From: Acidaminococcaceae bacterium | GTDB lineage: Bacteria; Bacillota; Negativicutes; Acidaminococcales; Acidaminococcaceae | Reading direction: 5' to 3' | DNA: 64,000 nt | Assembly: GCA_017554485.1 (NCBI GenBank) | Contig: JAFZIG010000109.1 | Span: 1 to 64,000 of the forward strand | Shown: in pieces, positions 9,267 to 18,156 of the stretch | Position numbering within the stretch: the first letter of the stretch is position 1 | How the letters are laid out: each line of letters starts with the position of its first letter | The notes under the pieces: model-generated | What the model saw: the letters and a program-made list of their open reading frames with translations, nothing else | What the model was told of the DNA's origin: nothing | Database searches by the model: none | Made by a program: the position numbers and the translations under genes

Positions 9267-10256
9267 TTATTTCGCCCATTTTACCAGGGCACCGGCCCAG
9301 GTCAGCCCCGCGCCGAAAGCAACCAGCATGACGTTATCGCCTTTATGCAGGCACCCTGCCTCCTGCGCCTCCGTCAGGCTGACAGGGATACACGCGGCAG
9401 ACATGTTGCCGTGCCTGTCAATATTGACCCACACTCTTTCCCTGTCGATTTTCAGACGGTTTATCGCATTGTCGATGATCCTACGGTTAGCCTGATGAGG
9501 GATCAGCAGCGTAACATCATCTATTGTCATCCCGGCTTTCTGCAAGATGGTTTTACAGGCATTCGGCATTCTTCGGGTCGCAAATTTGAATACTTCCCGC
9601 CCATTCATGTGAATCGTATGATCATGGGCATCTACCGTTGCATGAGAAGCCGGGTTACGACTCCCGCCGCCTGGCTGGATCAGATGTTCCCCGCCGGTTC
9701 CGTCTGCTCCCAGATCAACAGCCAGAACCCCATAACCTTCTTCCACCCGGCCCAGTACAGCAGCGCCCGCACCGTCGCCAAACAGCACACAGGTATTGCG
9801 GTCTGTCCAGTTGATGATCCGGGAAAGAGTCTCGGCCCCCACCAAAAGGATCTTTTTATACAACCCGCTGACAATACTCTGGCTGCCGATACCCAGGGCA
9901 TACACAAAGCCGCTGCACCCGGCGGACAAGTCAAAGCATGCCGCATTCTTCGCTCCCAGTTTTGCCTGTAATAAACAGGCAGTAGACGGATACTTATAAT
10001 CCGGCGTCTCCGTAGCCACGATGATGAGATCAAGTTCTTCCGGTTTGGTTTTCGCATCCGCCAGCGCCCGCAGCGCAGCCTCATAGGATAAGTCACTGGT
10101 CGCCTGTGACGGCGCAGCGATATGACGGGTCCGGATCCCCGTACGCTCTATGATCCAGGCATCCGATGTGTCAACCATCTTCTCCAGATCCTGGTTTGTC
10201 AGTGTTTTTTCAGGCAGGTAACACCCTACCCCGATGATTCCAGCGGCATATGTCAC
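9267..10256 (-). CDS. fabH: Beta-ketoacyl-ACP synthase III
   Basis: The 329-residue initiating condensing enzyme joins acyl-CoA primers to malonyl-ACP. The Cys of DLSAGCSGFVYA (about residue 113), the His of LLIPHQANRRI and the Asn of RHGNMSAACIP form the active site. Translation starts at GTG with TAGGAGA upstream. It follows plsX, so phospholipid and fatty-acid initiation are co-transcribed. Confidence 0.97.
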   Translation of the reverse strand: MTYAAGIIGVGCYLPEKTLTNQDLEKMVDTSDAWIIERTGIRTRHIAAPSQATSDLSYEAALRALADAKTKPEELDLIIVATETPDYKYPSTACLLQAKLGAKNAACFDLSAGCSGFVYALGIGSQSIVSGLYKKILLVGAETLSRIINWTDRNTCVLFGDGAGAAVLGRVEEGYGVLAVDLGADGTGGEHLIQPGGGSRNPASHATVDAHDHTIHMNGREVFKFATRRMPNACKTILQKAGMTIDDVTLLIPHQANRRIIDNAINRLKIDRERVWVNIDRHGNMSAACIPVSLTEAQEAGCLHKGDNVMLVAFGAGLTWAGALVKWAK

Positions 10257-10302
10257 TGTTATTTCTCCTAACTATACTCTCAAAATTACTTCTGCATTAA
10301 TA

Positions 10303-11334
10303 TTACTTCAGACTGCCTACTACCTTGTCCGCCTTCGTCTGTCTTGCGATATCTTCCGCAATGCGGCTGCAGATATCCCGCTCCACACCGTCTACCGCGG
10401 CACCGATGGCGTTCTTGATGGCCTTTGCCCTGGAGGAACCGTGGCAGATGAAGAAAGGCGCCCGTACCCCTAACAGCAGCGCACCGCCGTAAGCTTCCGG
10501 ATCCAGCCGTTTCTTCAGGCCCCGCAAAGCCGGTTTGATCAGCAGCCCGCCGATTTTCGCCAGAAAGCCACCGCTAATAATCGCTTCTTTAACCATGGTC
10601 AGGATAGCCGTGGCCAGCCCTTCCGCCGCTTTCAGCACCACATTGCCTACAAAACCGTCGCAGACTACAACGTCCACATTCCCTTTGTTAATATCGCGGC
10701 CTTCCACGTTGCCGATAAAATTGATCAGCTTCTCTTCTTTCAGCAGCGGGTATGAGGCCAGTGTCTGCTCGTTGCCCTTTATCTCTTCTTCTCCGATATT
10801 CAGCAAACCTACCCGGGGATTCTTTATATTCAGCATCAGTTCCGCATAAATGGAACCCATGATGGCATTCTGCAGCATGTGTTCCGGTTTGGCATCTACC
10901 TTGGCCCCGCTGTCCAGCAGCACCGTGGTACCTGTCAGGCTGGGAATCGGCGTAGCAATGGTAGGACGTCCCACGCCGCGGATGCGTCCCAGATGGAACA
11001 GGGCAGCAGCTACTGCCGCGCCCGTACTACCGGAAGACACCAGTGCATCACATTCTTTATTACGCAGAAGATCCGTCGCCACTACAATGGAAGCATCCTT
11101 TTTCGTCTTCACCGCAATGCCCGGGTGCTCGTGCATACCGATCACTTCCGACGCATGCCGAATCATAAGACGCGGATTCTTGTCCGCCCCGTACTCTTTT
11201 AACAACTGCTTAATAGTAGGTTCATCTCCTACCAAAACTACGTCACAATTATACTCTTTTACCGCCATTACAGCGCCAAGGACCAGTTCCTTCGGGCCAT
11301 AATCGGTACCCATTACATCAAGCGCAATTTTCAT
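10303..11334 (-). CDS. plsX: Phosphate acyltransferase PlsX
   Basis: The 343-residue product begins MKIALDVMGTDYGPKE and carries the conserved VSSGSTGA and VCDGFVGNV segments of PlsX. It converts acyl-ACP to acyl phosphate, the acyl donor for PlsY in phosphatidic acid synthesis. It is directly downstream of fapR, the classical FapR regulon order. Confidence 0.97.
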   Translation of the reverse strand: MKIALDVMGTDYGPKELVLGAVMAVKEYNCDVVLVGDEPTIKQLLKEYGADKNPRLMIRHASEVIGMHEHPGIAVKTKKDASIVVATDLLRNKECDALVSSGSTGAAVAAALFHLGRIRGVGRPTIATPIPSLTGTTVLLDSGAKVDAKPEHMLQNAIMGSIYAELMLNIKNPRVGLLNIGEEEIKGNEQTLASYPLLKEEKLINFIGNVEGRDINKGNVDVVVCDGFVGNVVLKAAEGLATAILTMVKEAIISGGFLAKIGGLLIKPALRGLKKRLDPEAYGGALLLGVRAPFFICHGSSRAKAIKNAIGAAVDGVERDICSRIAEDIARQTKADKVVGSLK

Positions 11335-11341
11335 GCGTCTT

Positions 11342-11905
11342 TCAGCTTCCTTTCCTTACCGCAGCGATAATAAATTTCGCCCTGAACACTTCGATGTTCC
11401 CTTTTTTAATGATAGCCCTGATATAGTACTTGTCATCTTTTATATTCGTTACATCTGCCTTGGCTACCAGCCTGTCGCCGGGGTAAACCGGCACTTTATA
11501 TTTTACATTGCTGACAGCCGTCAGCGCAAACTCCGTATCTACCAGTGCAAGGGCCAGCGTATCGGCCATGGCAAACATGAAATAGCCCCGTCCCACACCG
11601 GTTTTCCCCAGTACCATATCGTTGGTGATGGTCAGGGTGGAAATAGCTGATTTGTTCAGCTCCAGATCGATCAGCTCGCCTACAATATCTTTCTGGTCAA
11701 TCGCTTTCAGGCGCGTGCTGGCCGTGCTTGCCATTACACGGATCCGCTCCCGCAGTTCCGGGATATTAAGGGCCAGGCGGTCAAGCCGTACGGTAGGTAC
11801 GCTGACCTTTAAACTCTTTGCCAGCTGTTCATCGGTCAAAAACGGATCCTTCTGAATCAGCTTCTGCAATTTGCCGTGTCGAATCAGCTTCTTAGAAGAA
11901 TTCAT
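11342..11905 (-). CDS. fapR: Transcription factor FapR, malonyl-CoA-responsive regulator of lipid synthesis
   Basis: The 187-residue protein has an N-terminal helix-turn-helix (about residues 22-47, LTDEQLAKSLKVSVPTVRLD) and a C-terminal hot-dog effector domain containing TGVGRGYFMFA, as in Bacillus FapR. In that family the protein represses fatty-acid genes and is released by malonyl-CoA. It heads the operon and a FapR-like operator overlaps its own 5' leader, so autoregulation of the whole nine-gene unit is likely. Confidence 0.95.
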   Translation of the reverse strand: MNSSKKLIRHGKLQKLIQKDPFLTDEQLAKSLKVSVPTVRLDRLALNIPELRERIRVMASTASTRLKAIDQKDIVGELIDLELNKSAISTLTITNDMVLGKTGVGRGYFMFAMADTLALALVDTEFALTAVSNVKYKVPVYPGDRLVAKADVTNIKDDKYYIRAIIKKGNIEVFRAKFIIAAVRKGS

Positions 11906-11920
11906 TTTATCACCTCACTT

Positions 11921-11937
11921 TTAATACCTGGTTATAA
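11921..11937 (-). promoter_or_regulatory. FapR operator
   Basis: The 17-mer TTAATACCTGGTTATAA differs at about three positions from the known FapR consensus TTAGTACCTGGTACTAA. It lies just downstream of the predicted transcription start of fapR. Binding would block early elongation or promoter clearance. Confidence 0.85.
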
Positions 11938-11952
11938 TACCTGCTTGTACGT

Positions 11953-11981
11953 ATTATACTATTATTCCATAATTTATGCAA
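11953..11981 (-). promoter_or_regulatory. Promoter of fapR-plsX-fabHDG-acpP-fabKF-rnc
   Basis: On the minus strand TTGCAT (11976-11981) and TATAAT (11953-11958) are separated by 17 bases. The FapR operator follows immediately. No equally good promoter is seen inside the operon. Confidence 0.8.
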
Positions 11982-12007
11982 GCCCTATTTGAAAAATCCT
12001 GAAAAAA

Positions 12008-12039
12008 GAAAAAACCCTGAAGGCTTACGTCTTCAGAGT
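12008..12039 (-). terminator. Terminator after rpmF
   Basis: ACTCTGAAG and CTTCAGGGT arms are followed on the minus strand by a run of T residues, 19 bases past the rpmF stop codon. Confidence 0.75.
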
Positions 12040-12057
12040 CAATTCTCATGGCTAAAT

Positions 12058-12237
12058 TTACTCTTCGGTCTTGATTACTTCTTTCCCGTTATAGTAACCA
12101 CATTCCGGGCACACGCGGTGCGGCATTTTCAATTCGTGGCACTGCGGGCATTCAACCAGGTTCGGAGCGGTCAGCTTCCAGTTCGCGCGGCGGGAATCGC
12201 GGCGTGCTTTGGTCATTTTCCTCTTCGGTACTGCCAT
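12058..12237 (-). CDS. rpmF: 50S ribosomal protein L32
   Basis: The 59-residue product begins MAVPKRKMTKARRDSRRANW and has four cysteines in CPQCHE and CPECGYY, the zinc-ribbon form of L32. The start has AGGAGGTG upstream. It follows yceD, the usual rpmF partner, and both share one promoter. The zinc form suggests it is the ordinary, zinc-replete paralogue. Confidence 0.97.
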   Translation of the reverse strand: MAVPKRKMTKARRDSRRANWKLTAPNLVECPQCHELKMPHRVCPECGYYNGKEVIKTEE

Positions 12238-12268
12238 TTTCCATACACCTCCTAAGCAAAAATGGTAT

Positions 12269-12772
12269 TTAATATTTGATGAACTGCTTTAATGCCGCAA
12301 GCCTTGGATCGATAGTGCCGGTATCACAGCTGCAGGGATGGATGTTACGATCCGCTCCGCACACAGGACAGATTCCCAGACAATCCTCTTTACACAAGAC
12401 TTTAAGAGGCTCTGCCAACAGCAGGCTCTCACGCAGCGGCTCTGTTATATCAACAATATCCGCTTCGTAGACATAAGCATCCTTTTCAACGTCCGGACTT
12501 CCCGACGGGTAATATTTCTCCACAACTTCCGCGGCAGAATCCGCTGTAAACTCCTTCAGGCAGCGGGAACACATACGGTTTACCTTTGCGCTGACACGGG
12601 CCTTCAGCAGAAGCACCTCCCCCACGTTGGATATTTCACCGTCAATCCGGACTTTGCCGGCAACAGGCAGTTCCGTTTCGGCAATATCCAATTCCGCGGG
12701 TTCCGCGTCAAATTGCAGGAGTTTCATTCCTGTCAGGTGTCTTCGAATCTCAGCGACATTTATTTTAATCAT
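12269..12772 (-). CDS. YceD family protein (DUF177)
   Basis: A 167-residue protein with conserved CSRCLKEF near the middle and a C-terminal CPVCGADRN segment, typical of DUF177/YceD. These proteins are encoded next to rpmF in many bacteria and are linked to 23S rRNA or ribosome biogenesis; the molecular role is not settled. It is first in the yceD-rpmF unit. Confidence 0.9.
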   Translation of the reverse strand: MIKINVAEIRRHLTGMKLLQFDAEPAELDIAETELPVAGKVRIDGEISNVGEVLLLKARVSAKVNRMCSRCLKEFTADSAAEVVEKYYPSGSPDVEKDAYVYEADIVDITEPLRESLLLAEPLKVLCKEDCLGICPVCGADRNIHPCSCDTGTIDPRLAALKQFIKY

Positions 12773-12790
12773 ATTTCACCAATCGTTACA

Positions 12791-12819
12791 ATTATAGCCA
12801 TACATAAAACCTTTGTCAA
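12791..12819 (-). promoter_or_regulatory. Promoter of yceD-rpmF
   Basis: Consensus TTGACA (12814-12819) and TATAAT (12791-12796) with a 17-base spacer on the minus strand, 19 bases before the yceD start, as expected for a highly expressed ribosomal-protein unit. Confidence 0.85.
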
Positions 12820-12970
12820 GATAAAATCGACAGAGGAAATAATCCGAACCTTTCCCGATTTTGTGATAAAATATAATAAACAGGGAAAAGCGGCGGTACT
12901 GTCCCTTACATATTATTTTGACTGAAACGATTGTATAACAGCCGCAATAATAATGCAAGAGGAGTTTTTT

Positions 12971-14233
12971 ATGAATGCGCGCGCGATCGGGATCACAGCA
13001 GAATATAATCCGTTCCATAACGGGCACCGGTGGCAGCTACAGGCATTGCATGAAGAATTTGGCAATGTGCCTGTAGTCGCCTGTATGAGCGGCTGGTTCA
13101 TGCAGCGCGGGGAATCCGCATTGGCAGATCCCTGGACACGGGCCGCCATGGCAGTGCACGCCGGTGTGGATCTGGTACTGCTTTTGCCTGCCTGGTTCAG
13201 CCTCCGCAGCGCGGATTATTTTGCCGTGGGATCAGTAAAAACCCTGTCAGCCACCGGCATCGTAGATATACTGGCATGCGGCGCGGAACAGAAAGTAAGG
13301 GTACACACCCATGCGAATACAGTCTGCCCGGATACCTCTTCTACCCTTCCCGACACCGCCGCCTGGGCATTACAGGCGGAAACAGGACAACAAATAAAAA
13401 CATTGCTGCGGCAGGGCTTGTCCTATGGCGCAGCCTGGGAAACCGCCGCTATCCAAAACCATAAAGACGCAGGCTGGTTTACCGGGGCAAATAATCTGCT
13501 GGCACTGGCATACCAGAAAGCGATTCTGCAGTATCAGTTACCCATCCAATTGATTACGCTGCCGCGGCAAGGCAGCGACTACAACGATACGCAGCTGATA
13601 CCGCCCTATGCATCGGCCTCCGCTATCCGCGCCGCACTGCGAAACGGCACACCGCCTTCAGCTCTTGCTTCCGTCCTGCCGGAAAAATCAGCCGCCATAT
13701 TGAAAACAAGTGAAATCAACTACCCTGCCCGCTTTGCCCGGCAGGAAAAGACCCTGACCCTGCTTTTGTCTGACCTGCTTGCCAGGCGCAACAGCCAGGA
13801 TCTGTACGAATATAGCAGCGCCAGCCGGGATTTATGCGACCGCTTTTTTAACGCAAGGCAGGAATTACAGCAGGGCTATACCGCATTCTGCCAAAAAACC
13901 ACCAACAGACGGGACCCGCTGCCTTCCGTACGCCGTCTTTCCCTGCAGTTGCTGCTGCAAAAACCTCGCGCCTTTTGGACAGAAATGCCGGAACCTGTTT
14001 ACCTCCGGGCACTTGCCTTCAATGACCGGGGCCGCAGCCTGTTGAAAAACATGAAAAAAACGGCAACGCTGCCTGTCATCACAAAAACAGGCAGCGAAGA
14101 ACAATACCGGCAGACCGGGATGTATCCGCTGCAGCATCTGGACGCTGCCGCTGCCGACCTATTCCAGCTATTAAACGGAAATGCGGGGTTATACGGGACT
14201 AATTTCACCACCTCGCCGGTATATGTTAAGTAA
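12971..14233 (+). CDS. tmcAL: tRNA(Met) cytidine acetate ligase TmcAL
   Basis: The 420-residue product starts MNARAIGITAEYNPFHNGHR, the HxGH nucleotidyltransferase motif of the TmcAL (formerly DUF795/YlbM) family. It also has MSGWFMQRGE and a variant of the conserved acidic core. TmcAL uses acetate and ATP to form N4-acetylcytidine at the wobble position of elongator tRNA-Met. AGAGGAG precedes the ATG at 12971. It is divergent from yceD-rpmF. Confidence 0.9.
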   Translation: MNARAIGITAEYNPFHNGHRWQLQALHEEFGNVPVVACMSGWFMQRGESALADPWTRAAMAVHAGVDLVLLLPAWFSLRSADYFAVGSVKTLSATGIVDILACGAEQKVRVHTHANTVCPDTSSTLPDTAAWALQAETGQQIKTLLRQGLSYGAAWETAAIQNHKDAGWFTGANNLLALAYQKAILQYQLPIQLITLPRQGSDYNDTQLIPPYASASAIRAALRNGTPPSALASVLPEKSAAILKTSEINYPARFARQEKTLTLLLSDLLARRNSQDLYEYSSASRDLCDRFFNARQELQQGYTAFCQKTTNRRDPLPSVRRLSLQLLLQKPRAFWTEMPEPVYLRALAFNDRGRSLLKNMKKTATLPVITKTGSEEQYRQTGMYPLQHLDAAAADLFQLLNGNAGLYGTNFTTSPVYVK

Positions 14234-14289
14234 ACCGCAAGCTTCAGCAAGCAGTATAATTTCAGCAAATAGTATAATAATACATGCAA

Positions 14290-14345
14290 AACTCCTTATA
14301 TGCAGTGTGCCGTAACCGGCGCCACCGTATATAAGGAGCTATTTT
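14290..14345 (+). terminator. Terminator after tmcAL
   Basis: CTCCTTATAT and ATATAAGGAG arms with a GC-rich inner stem are followed by CTATTTTT on the plus strand. The symmetry would also allow it to act on the convergent minus-strand transcript. Confidence 0.75.
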
Positions 14346-14413
14346 TATGCTCTATGGAATTGAAAATCAAACGCAACTAAAACAGCCAGTCGTTCCTGCT
14401 GCGTAACAACATT

Positions 14414-15055
14414 TTATTCTTCAGCAGGTTCTGCTTCTTCTGCTTCTGCCGCAGGCACAGGCTCCTCTGCCTGGGGAACCACATGCTGTACACGTGATGC
14501 GATAGCTTCTGCCAGGCCTTTGCGTTCATCATTCACGCTGTTGCGGTTGTCTTCAATGGCACGCAGGGCTGACTGCAGGCTGTTGCCCAAATAGCCAAGC
14601 ATATCGTCCGCATACTGCAAGGAATCAGTCTTCACCTGGTCCGCATACTGGTCTGCGCCCTGTTTCACCTCATCCTCATACCGCTGGGCAGATGTCTTGA
14701 TATCTTTGGCAAGCATCTCTGCCTGGCGAACAATTTCTTCCTGGCGGACCAGGCGTTCCGCCTCTTCCTTGGCAGCCGTAATGATATGCTCTGCCTCTGA
14801 ATTGGCTTTTTCCACAGTAGCAGCCGCTTCTTCACGGGCAGAACTCAGAATATTCTTGGAGTCTTCCAGCACCTTTCCCGCATTTTTTACTTCCTTGGGA
14901 ATCGCTTCCTTCAGGTCATCCAGAATCGCGGACAGGTCGCTTTCTTCCACAATGATCTTGTCCGTCAGCGGAATCCGGTTCGCTTCTGAAATCAGATTGT
15001 ACAAATCATCAAAAATCTGGTCTAACGTTACATTGGTACTAAGTCTCTCCAGCAT
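14414..15055 (-). CDS. Coiled-coil protein encoded with coaD
   Basis: A 213-residue, Glu/Ala-rich protein predicted to be almost wholly helical. A central region (about 65-160) is full of AREEAAATVEKANSEAEHII-type heptads and the tail is Pro/Glu/Ala-rich. It resembles the DivIVA-like or ATPase-subunit-B-like coiled-coil proteins found beside coaD in Firmicutes, whose function is not established. No transmembrane segment is seen. The ATG at 15055 has AGAGG upstream. Confidence 0.75.
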   Translation of the reverse strand: MLERLSTNVTLDQIFDDLYNLISEANRIPLTDKIIVEESDLSAILDDLKEAIPKEVKNAGKVLEDSKNILSSAREEAAATVEKANSEAEHIITAAKEEAERLVRQEEIVRQAEMLAKDIKTSAQRYEDEVKQGADQYADQVKTDSLQYADDMLGYLGNSLQSALRAIEDNRNSVNDERKGLAEAIASRVQHVVPQAEEPVPAAEAEEAEPAEE

Positions 15056-15158
15056 ATGCACGACCTCTTTCTTTCTTCAATTTGGCAGCCCCGCCGCCAG
15101 CGATGTTACAGTATTGAACCAGCCGCATCCGCCACTCATGCCCCGAAGGCAGCCGCAA

Positions 15159-15650
15159 TTATTTTGCCTTACGTTTCTGATACTTACAAATCAATTCCGC
15201 CACACCGGCAGGCACAAGCTGCCCAATGTCACCACCAAAGGCCAGCAGTTCCCGCACACCGGAAGAACTGATGTAAGAATAACTGGCATTGGTCATAATA
15301 AAGACCGTTTCCAGCCTTTCATTGATTTTCTTCAACAACAGCGCCCGCTGGAATTCATACTCGAAATCTGTGAAAGCCCTCAGTCCCCTCACAATAAACG
15401 ACGCTTTTTCCTTTTCGCAGAATTCGTTGAGCAGCCCGCTACAGCTGGTGACTCGCACATTCGAAAGATGGGCGGTGGCCGCTTTTAACATCTCAACTCT
15501 TTCTTTCGGAGTAAACAGAGACGTTCCCTTGCCCGGATTATAAAATACGCAGACGATAATCTCGTCAAACATCCGGCTGGCACGTTCGATGATATCGATA
15601 TGCCCAATGGTAACCGGGTCAAAACTGCCTGAACACACAGCCTTGCGCAT
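15159..15650 (-). CDS. coaD: Pantetheine-phosphate adenylyltransferase
   Basis: The 163-residue enzyme of CoA synthesis transfers AMP to 4'-phosphopantetheine. GSFDPVTIGHIDII carries the (T/H)xGH nucleotidyltransferase motif and YISSSGVRELLAFGG is the conserved C-terminal phosphate-binding segment. It lies just downstream of rsmD, the usual rsmD-coaD pair. Confidence 0.97.
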   Translation of the reverse strand: MRKAVCSGSFDPVTIGHIDIIERASRMFDEIIVCVFYNPGKGTSLFTPKERVEMLKAATAHLSNVRVTSCSGLLNEFCEKEKASFIVRGLRAFTDFEYEFQRALLLKKINERLETVFIMTNASYSYISSSGVRELLAFGGDIGQLVPAGVAELICKYQKRKAK

Positions 15651-15703
15651 CGTTGCTCCCCCTTAGGCGACAGATTTGAAACACATTTATACTGAAATAA
15701 GTT

Positions 15704-16258
15704 TCAACGCCGTTTTATAAAACTCAATACGGTTTCCCCATACTGCTGACTTCGGAAAATCTCATATCCTTCCGGCAACGCGCCTGAAATATCATCATGC
15801 ACGGAATGTTCCGCAATCAGCCATCCTTGCTCTTCCAAAAGCGGGCATTTCGCCAGTTTTACCAGGATTTTCTGCACCCAGCCTTTATTATAAGGTGGAT
15901 CCACAAAGACCAGATCAAACCGTTGCCCCTGTTTATACAGCAGGTCCAACGCCGCTTCCGCATCGTGCTTCAGCACCTTGCAGTCCGCTTCCGCCCGGCA
16001 TTTCCGGATATTGCTGTCCGTCAGCTTCAGGGAAACCCGGCTGTTATCCACAAACTGCACGAACCTTGCTCCACGGCTCCAGGACTCCAGCCCCAAATTA
16101 CCGCTGCCGGCGAACAGATCCAGCACTGCCGCGTCCACAGCTTTGCTGCCGATGATATTGAACAAAGACTCTTTCACCCGGTCTGCCGTAGGACGTACAT
16201 CGTAATTCTTCGGCACGTTCAGGTGCAACCCCCGCGCCTTTCCGGTAATAATTCGCAT
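15704..16258 (-). CDS. rsmD: 16S rRNA (guanine966-N2)-methyltransferase
   Basis: A 184-residue Rossmann-fold methyltransferase with the SAM motif LDLFAGSGNLGLE near residue 46 and the catalytic VDPPY motif near residue 122. It starts MRIITGKARG, typical of RsmD. It is followed by coaD. The ribosome-binding site is weak. Confidence 0.95.
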   Translation of the reverse strand: MRIITGKARGLHLNVPKNYDVRPTADRVKESLFNIIGSKAVDAAVLDLFAGSGNLGLESWSRGARFVQFVDNSRVSLKLTDSNIRKCRAEADCKVLKHDAEAALDLLYKQGQRFDLVFVDPPYNKGWVQKILVKLAKCPLLEEQGWLIAEHSVHDDISGALPEGYEIFRSQQYGETVLSFIKRR

Positions 16259-16471
16259 CGCGATTCAGGCCGCGCCTTTCTGTTTGATTCAGACATTAAT
16301 TTTCCTATTTATCATACAACAAAACAGCCGATTTGTCACTTTCCGATTGCTAAATATTGTAACAAATCTGTGAAATACACAAAATATAGTGTAGTTCAAA
16401 CTGAAAACCGGTCTTTTTATACAGTTTCCCCGTCAAGTCAACAAGAAAACAAGGTAAACAGGAACTCTATT

Positions 16472-17602
16472 CTACCAGCTCCGGGACGAACCTCCGCCAC
16501 CGCCGGATCCGCCTCCGAAGCCACCGCCACCGGAACTTCCTCCGCCGCCGGATCCGCCTCCGCCACTGGTTAAAACAAAAACCAATATCTCAAAGAACAG
16601 GGTAGCAAAAAAGCCCCCCAGGAAAAATCCGTCAATAAATACAAATGCCAGCAAGATTACAGTCCAGCCAAAAGAGCCCACCAAAGCTCCGGCTATGTCA
16701 AGGACAGCATCCACCAGGCCTTCCGGCTCCTTTTCACCGGAAGAAGCGGAATCCGTCTGCGTTGCACCTGCGCTTACATTTTCCCGGGTACTGCCCTCCG
16801 CATGATTTCCCGAAGCGGTATTGGGAACCACACCCTGGGCCGCGTCTCTCTGCGTGTTCTCTGCGCTCTTTCCCGCATCGGTTCGGGATCCGTTTGGTTC
16901 ATTGCTCTTGCCCGCATCACCGGAGACCGTTGACTTCGGCTTATCATCCTGCACAGCCGTCCCGTTTTGCTCCGCCAGCGCCTTCTCGAACAGTTCTTCC
17001 GTCGTCTGCCCCTCCGATCCGGTTCTCACGCCCCCGGGCGAATGGTTGGCATAACCGGATGCCGCCAGCTGCACATTGTACTCTTTCGCAATGGAACGGG
17101 CCAGGGCTTCGTACCCTTTGGCAATTCCTTCCTCATAGGCGCCTTTACGGAAATAGGGGATCATATACTGATCCTGGATCTGGCCGGTGAAGCCGTCTGT
17201 GAGCCTGCCTTCCAGGCCGTATCCCACTTCGATCCGGGACTTGCGGTCCCCGGTGGAAATTAGCATCAGCACGCCATTGTTCTTTTCCTTGTTGCCGATG
17301 CCCCACTGCCGCAAAACCTGCAGGGAATACTCCTCCAGCGGCGCTCCCTTCAGGCTCTTTACCGTTACCACCACAAGCTGGGCCGTAGTCCTCTGGTCCA
17401 GCTGGCGTCCCAAATCCAGCAGGTAACTGCGCACTGGCGCGGAAATAACGCCTGCGTAATCCTGCACATAAATGCCGGAGGAAGCAGACGGTTTCGCGGG
17501 AATCTGAAACGAAGCCGGATTCGTCGTATCATCTGGACCGAACAACCAAAATAAAAAGCTGAGAATGATAAAAAACAGCAGCTCTTTCAAAAAAGTGAAC
17601 AT
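16472..17602 (-). CDS. TPM-domain (YgcG family) membrane protein with Gly-rich tail
   Basis: A 376-residue protein with an N-terminal membrane segment, then a TPM domain (about residues 45-185, YVQDYAGVIS to YEALARSIAKEYNV). A low-complexity Ser/Thr/Asn linker is followed by another membrane segment near 300-340 and a C-terminal Gly/Ser repeat ending in SSRSW. Family members usually accompany LemA, as here with only two bases between the genes. The role is unclear; cell-envelope homeostasis or photosystem repair are the known associations of TPM domains. Confidence 0.85.
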   Translation of the reverse strand: MFTFLKELLFFIILSFLFWLFGPDDTTNPASFQIPAKPSASSGIYVQDYAGVISAPVRSYLLDLGRQLDQRTTAQLVVVTVKSLKGAPLEEYSLQVLRQWGIGNKEKNNGVLMLISTGDRKSRIEVGYGLEGRLTDGFTGQIQDQYMIPYFRKGAYEEGIAKGYEALARSIAKEYNVQLAASGYANHSPGGVRTGSEGQTTEELFEKALAEQNGTAVQDDKPKSTVSGDAGKSNEPNGSRTDAGKSAENTQRDAAQGVVPNTASGNHAEGSTRENVSAGATQTDSASSGEKEPEGLVDAVLDIAGALVGSFGWTVILLAFVFIDGFFLGGFFATLFFEILVFVLTSGGGGSGGGGSSGGGGFGGGSGGGGGSSRSW

Positions 17603-17604
17603 GA

Positions 17605-18156
17605 TCAGAACTGTACTTTCGGAACTGTCTTGGCAGTTTCCTCCACTTTAAAGTAATCCCGTGCCGTAAAGCCCAGGGCTCCTGCAAACAGGGAATACGG
17701 CAGCGACTTGATCTTGGTATTGTAACCCTGCACCGCGTCGTTATAATCCTTCCGGGCTACCGCGATACGGTTTTCTGTACCGGAAAGCTCATCCTGCAGT
17801 TGCCGGAAGTTCTGATCCGCCTTCAACTGGGGATAGTTTTCCGCAACTGCCAGCAGGCGGGACAGCGCGCTATTTAGTTCGCTGTTGGCCGCCAACTTGT
17901 CGCCGGCCGTCTTGGCGCCCGCCATTTTTGCCCGGGCATCGGACACTGCCTGGAACACTTCTTTTTCGTGAGCCGCGTACCCTTTCACCGTATTCACCAG
18001 ATTGGGAATCAGGTCGCTGCGGCGCTGCAGCTGATTATCCACCTGGGACCACTTGCTGTCCACATTTTCCCTGGCAGAGACCAGGCTGTTATAAAAACCG
18101 AACACAGAACCTATTCCCAACACAATGACCATTAAAACACTTACCAAAAAACTCAT
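17605..18156 (-). CDS. LemA family protein
   Basis: A 183-residue protein with an N-terminal membrane helix followed by FYNSLVSARENVDSKWSQV and RRSDLIPNLVNTVKGYA, the hallmark LemA signature. The rest is a helical bundle facing outside the membrane. The start overlaps the stop of the upstream GGDEF gene by ATGA. Its function is not known in detail, though it is consistently paired with TPM proteins. Confidence 0.93.
   Translation of the reverse strand: MSFLVSVLMVIVLGIGSVFGFYNSLVSARENVDSKWSQVDNQLQRRSDLIPNLVNTVKGYAAHEKEVFQAVSDARAKMAGAKTAGDKLAANSELNSALSRLLAVAENYPQLKADQNFRQLQDELSGTENRIAVARKDYNDAVQGYNTKIKSLPYSLFAGALGFTARDYFKVEETAKTVPKVQF

Noticed and set aside
12776..13027. 83-residue minus-strand frame upstream of yceD
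   Set aside because: It lies over the yceD promoter and the start of tmcAL and has no motif or ribosome-binding site.
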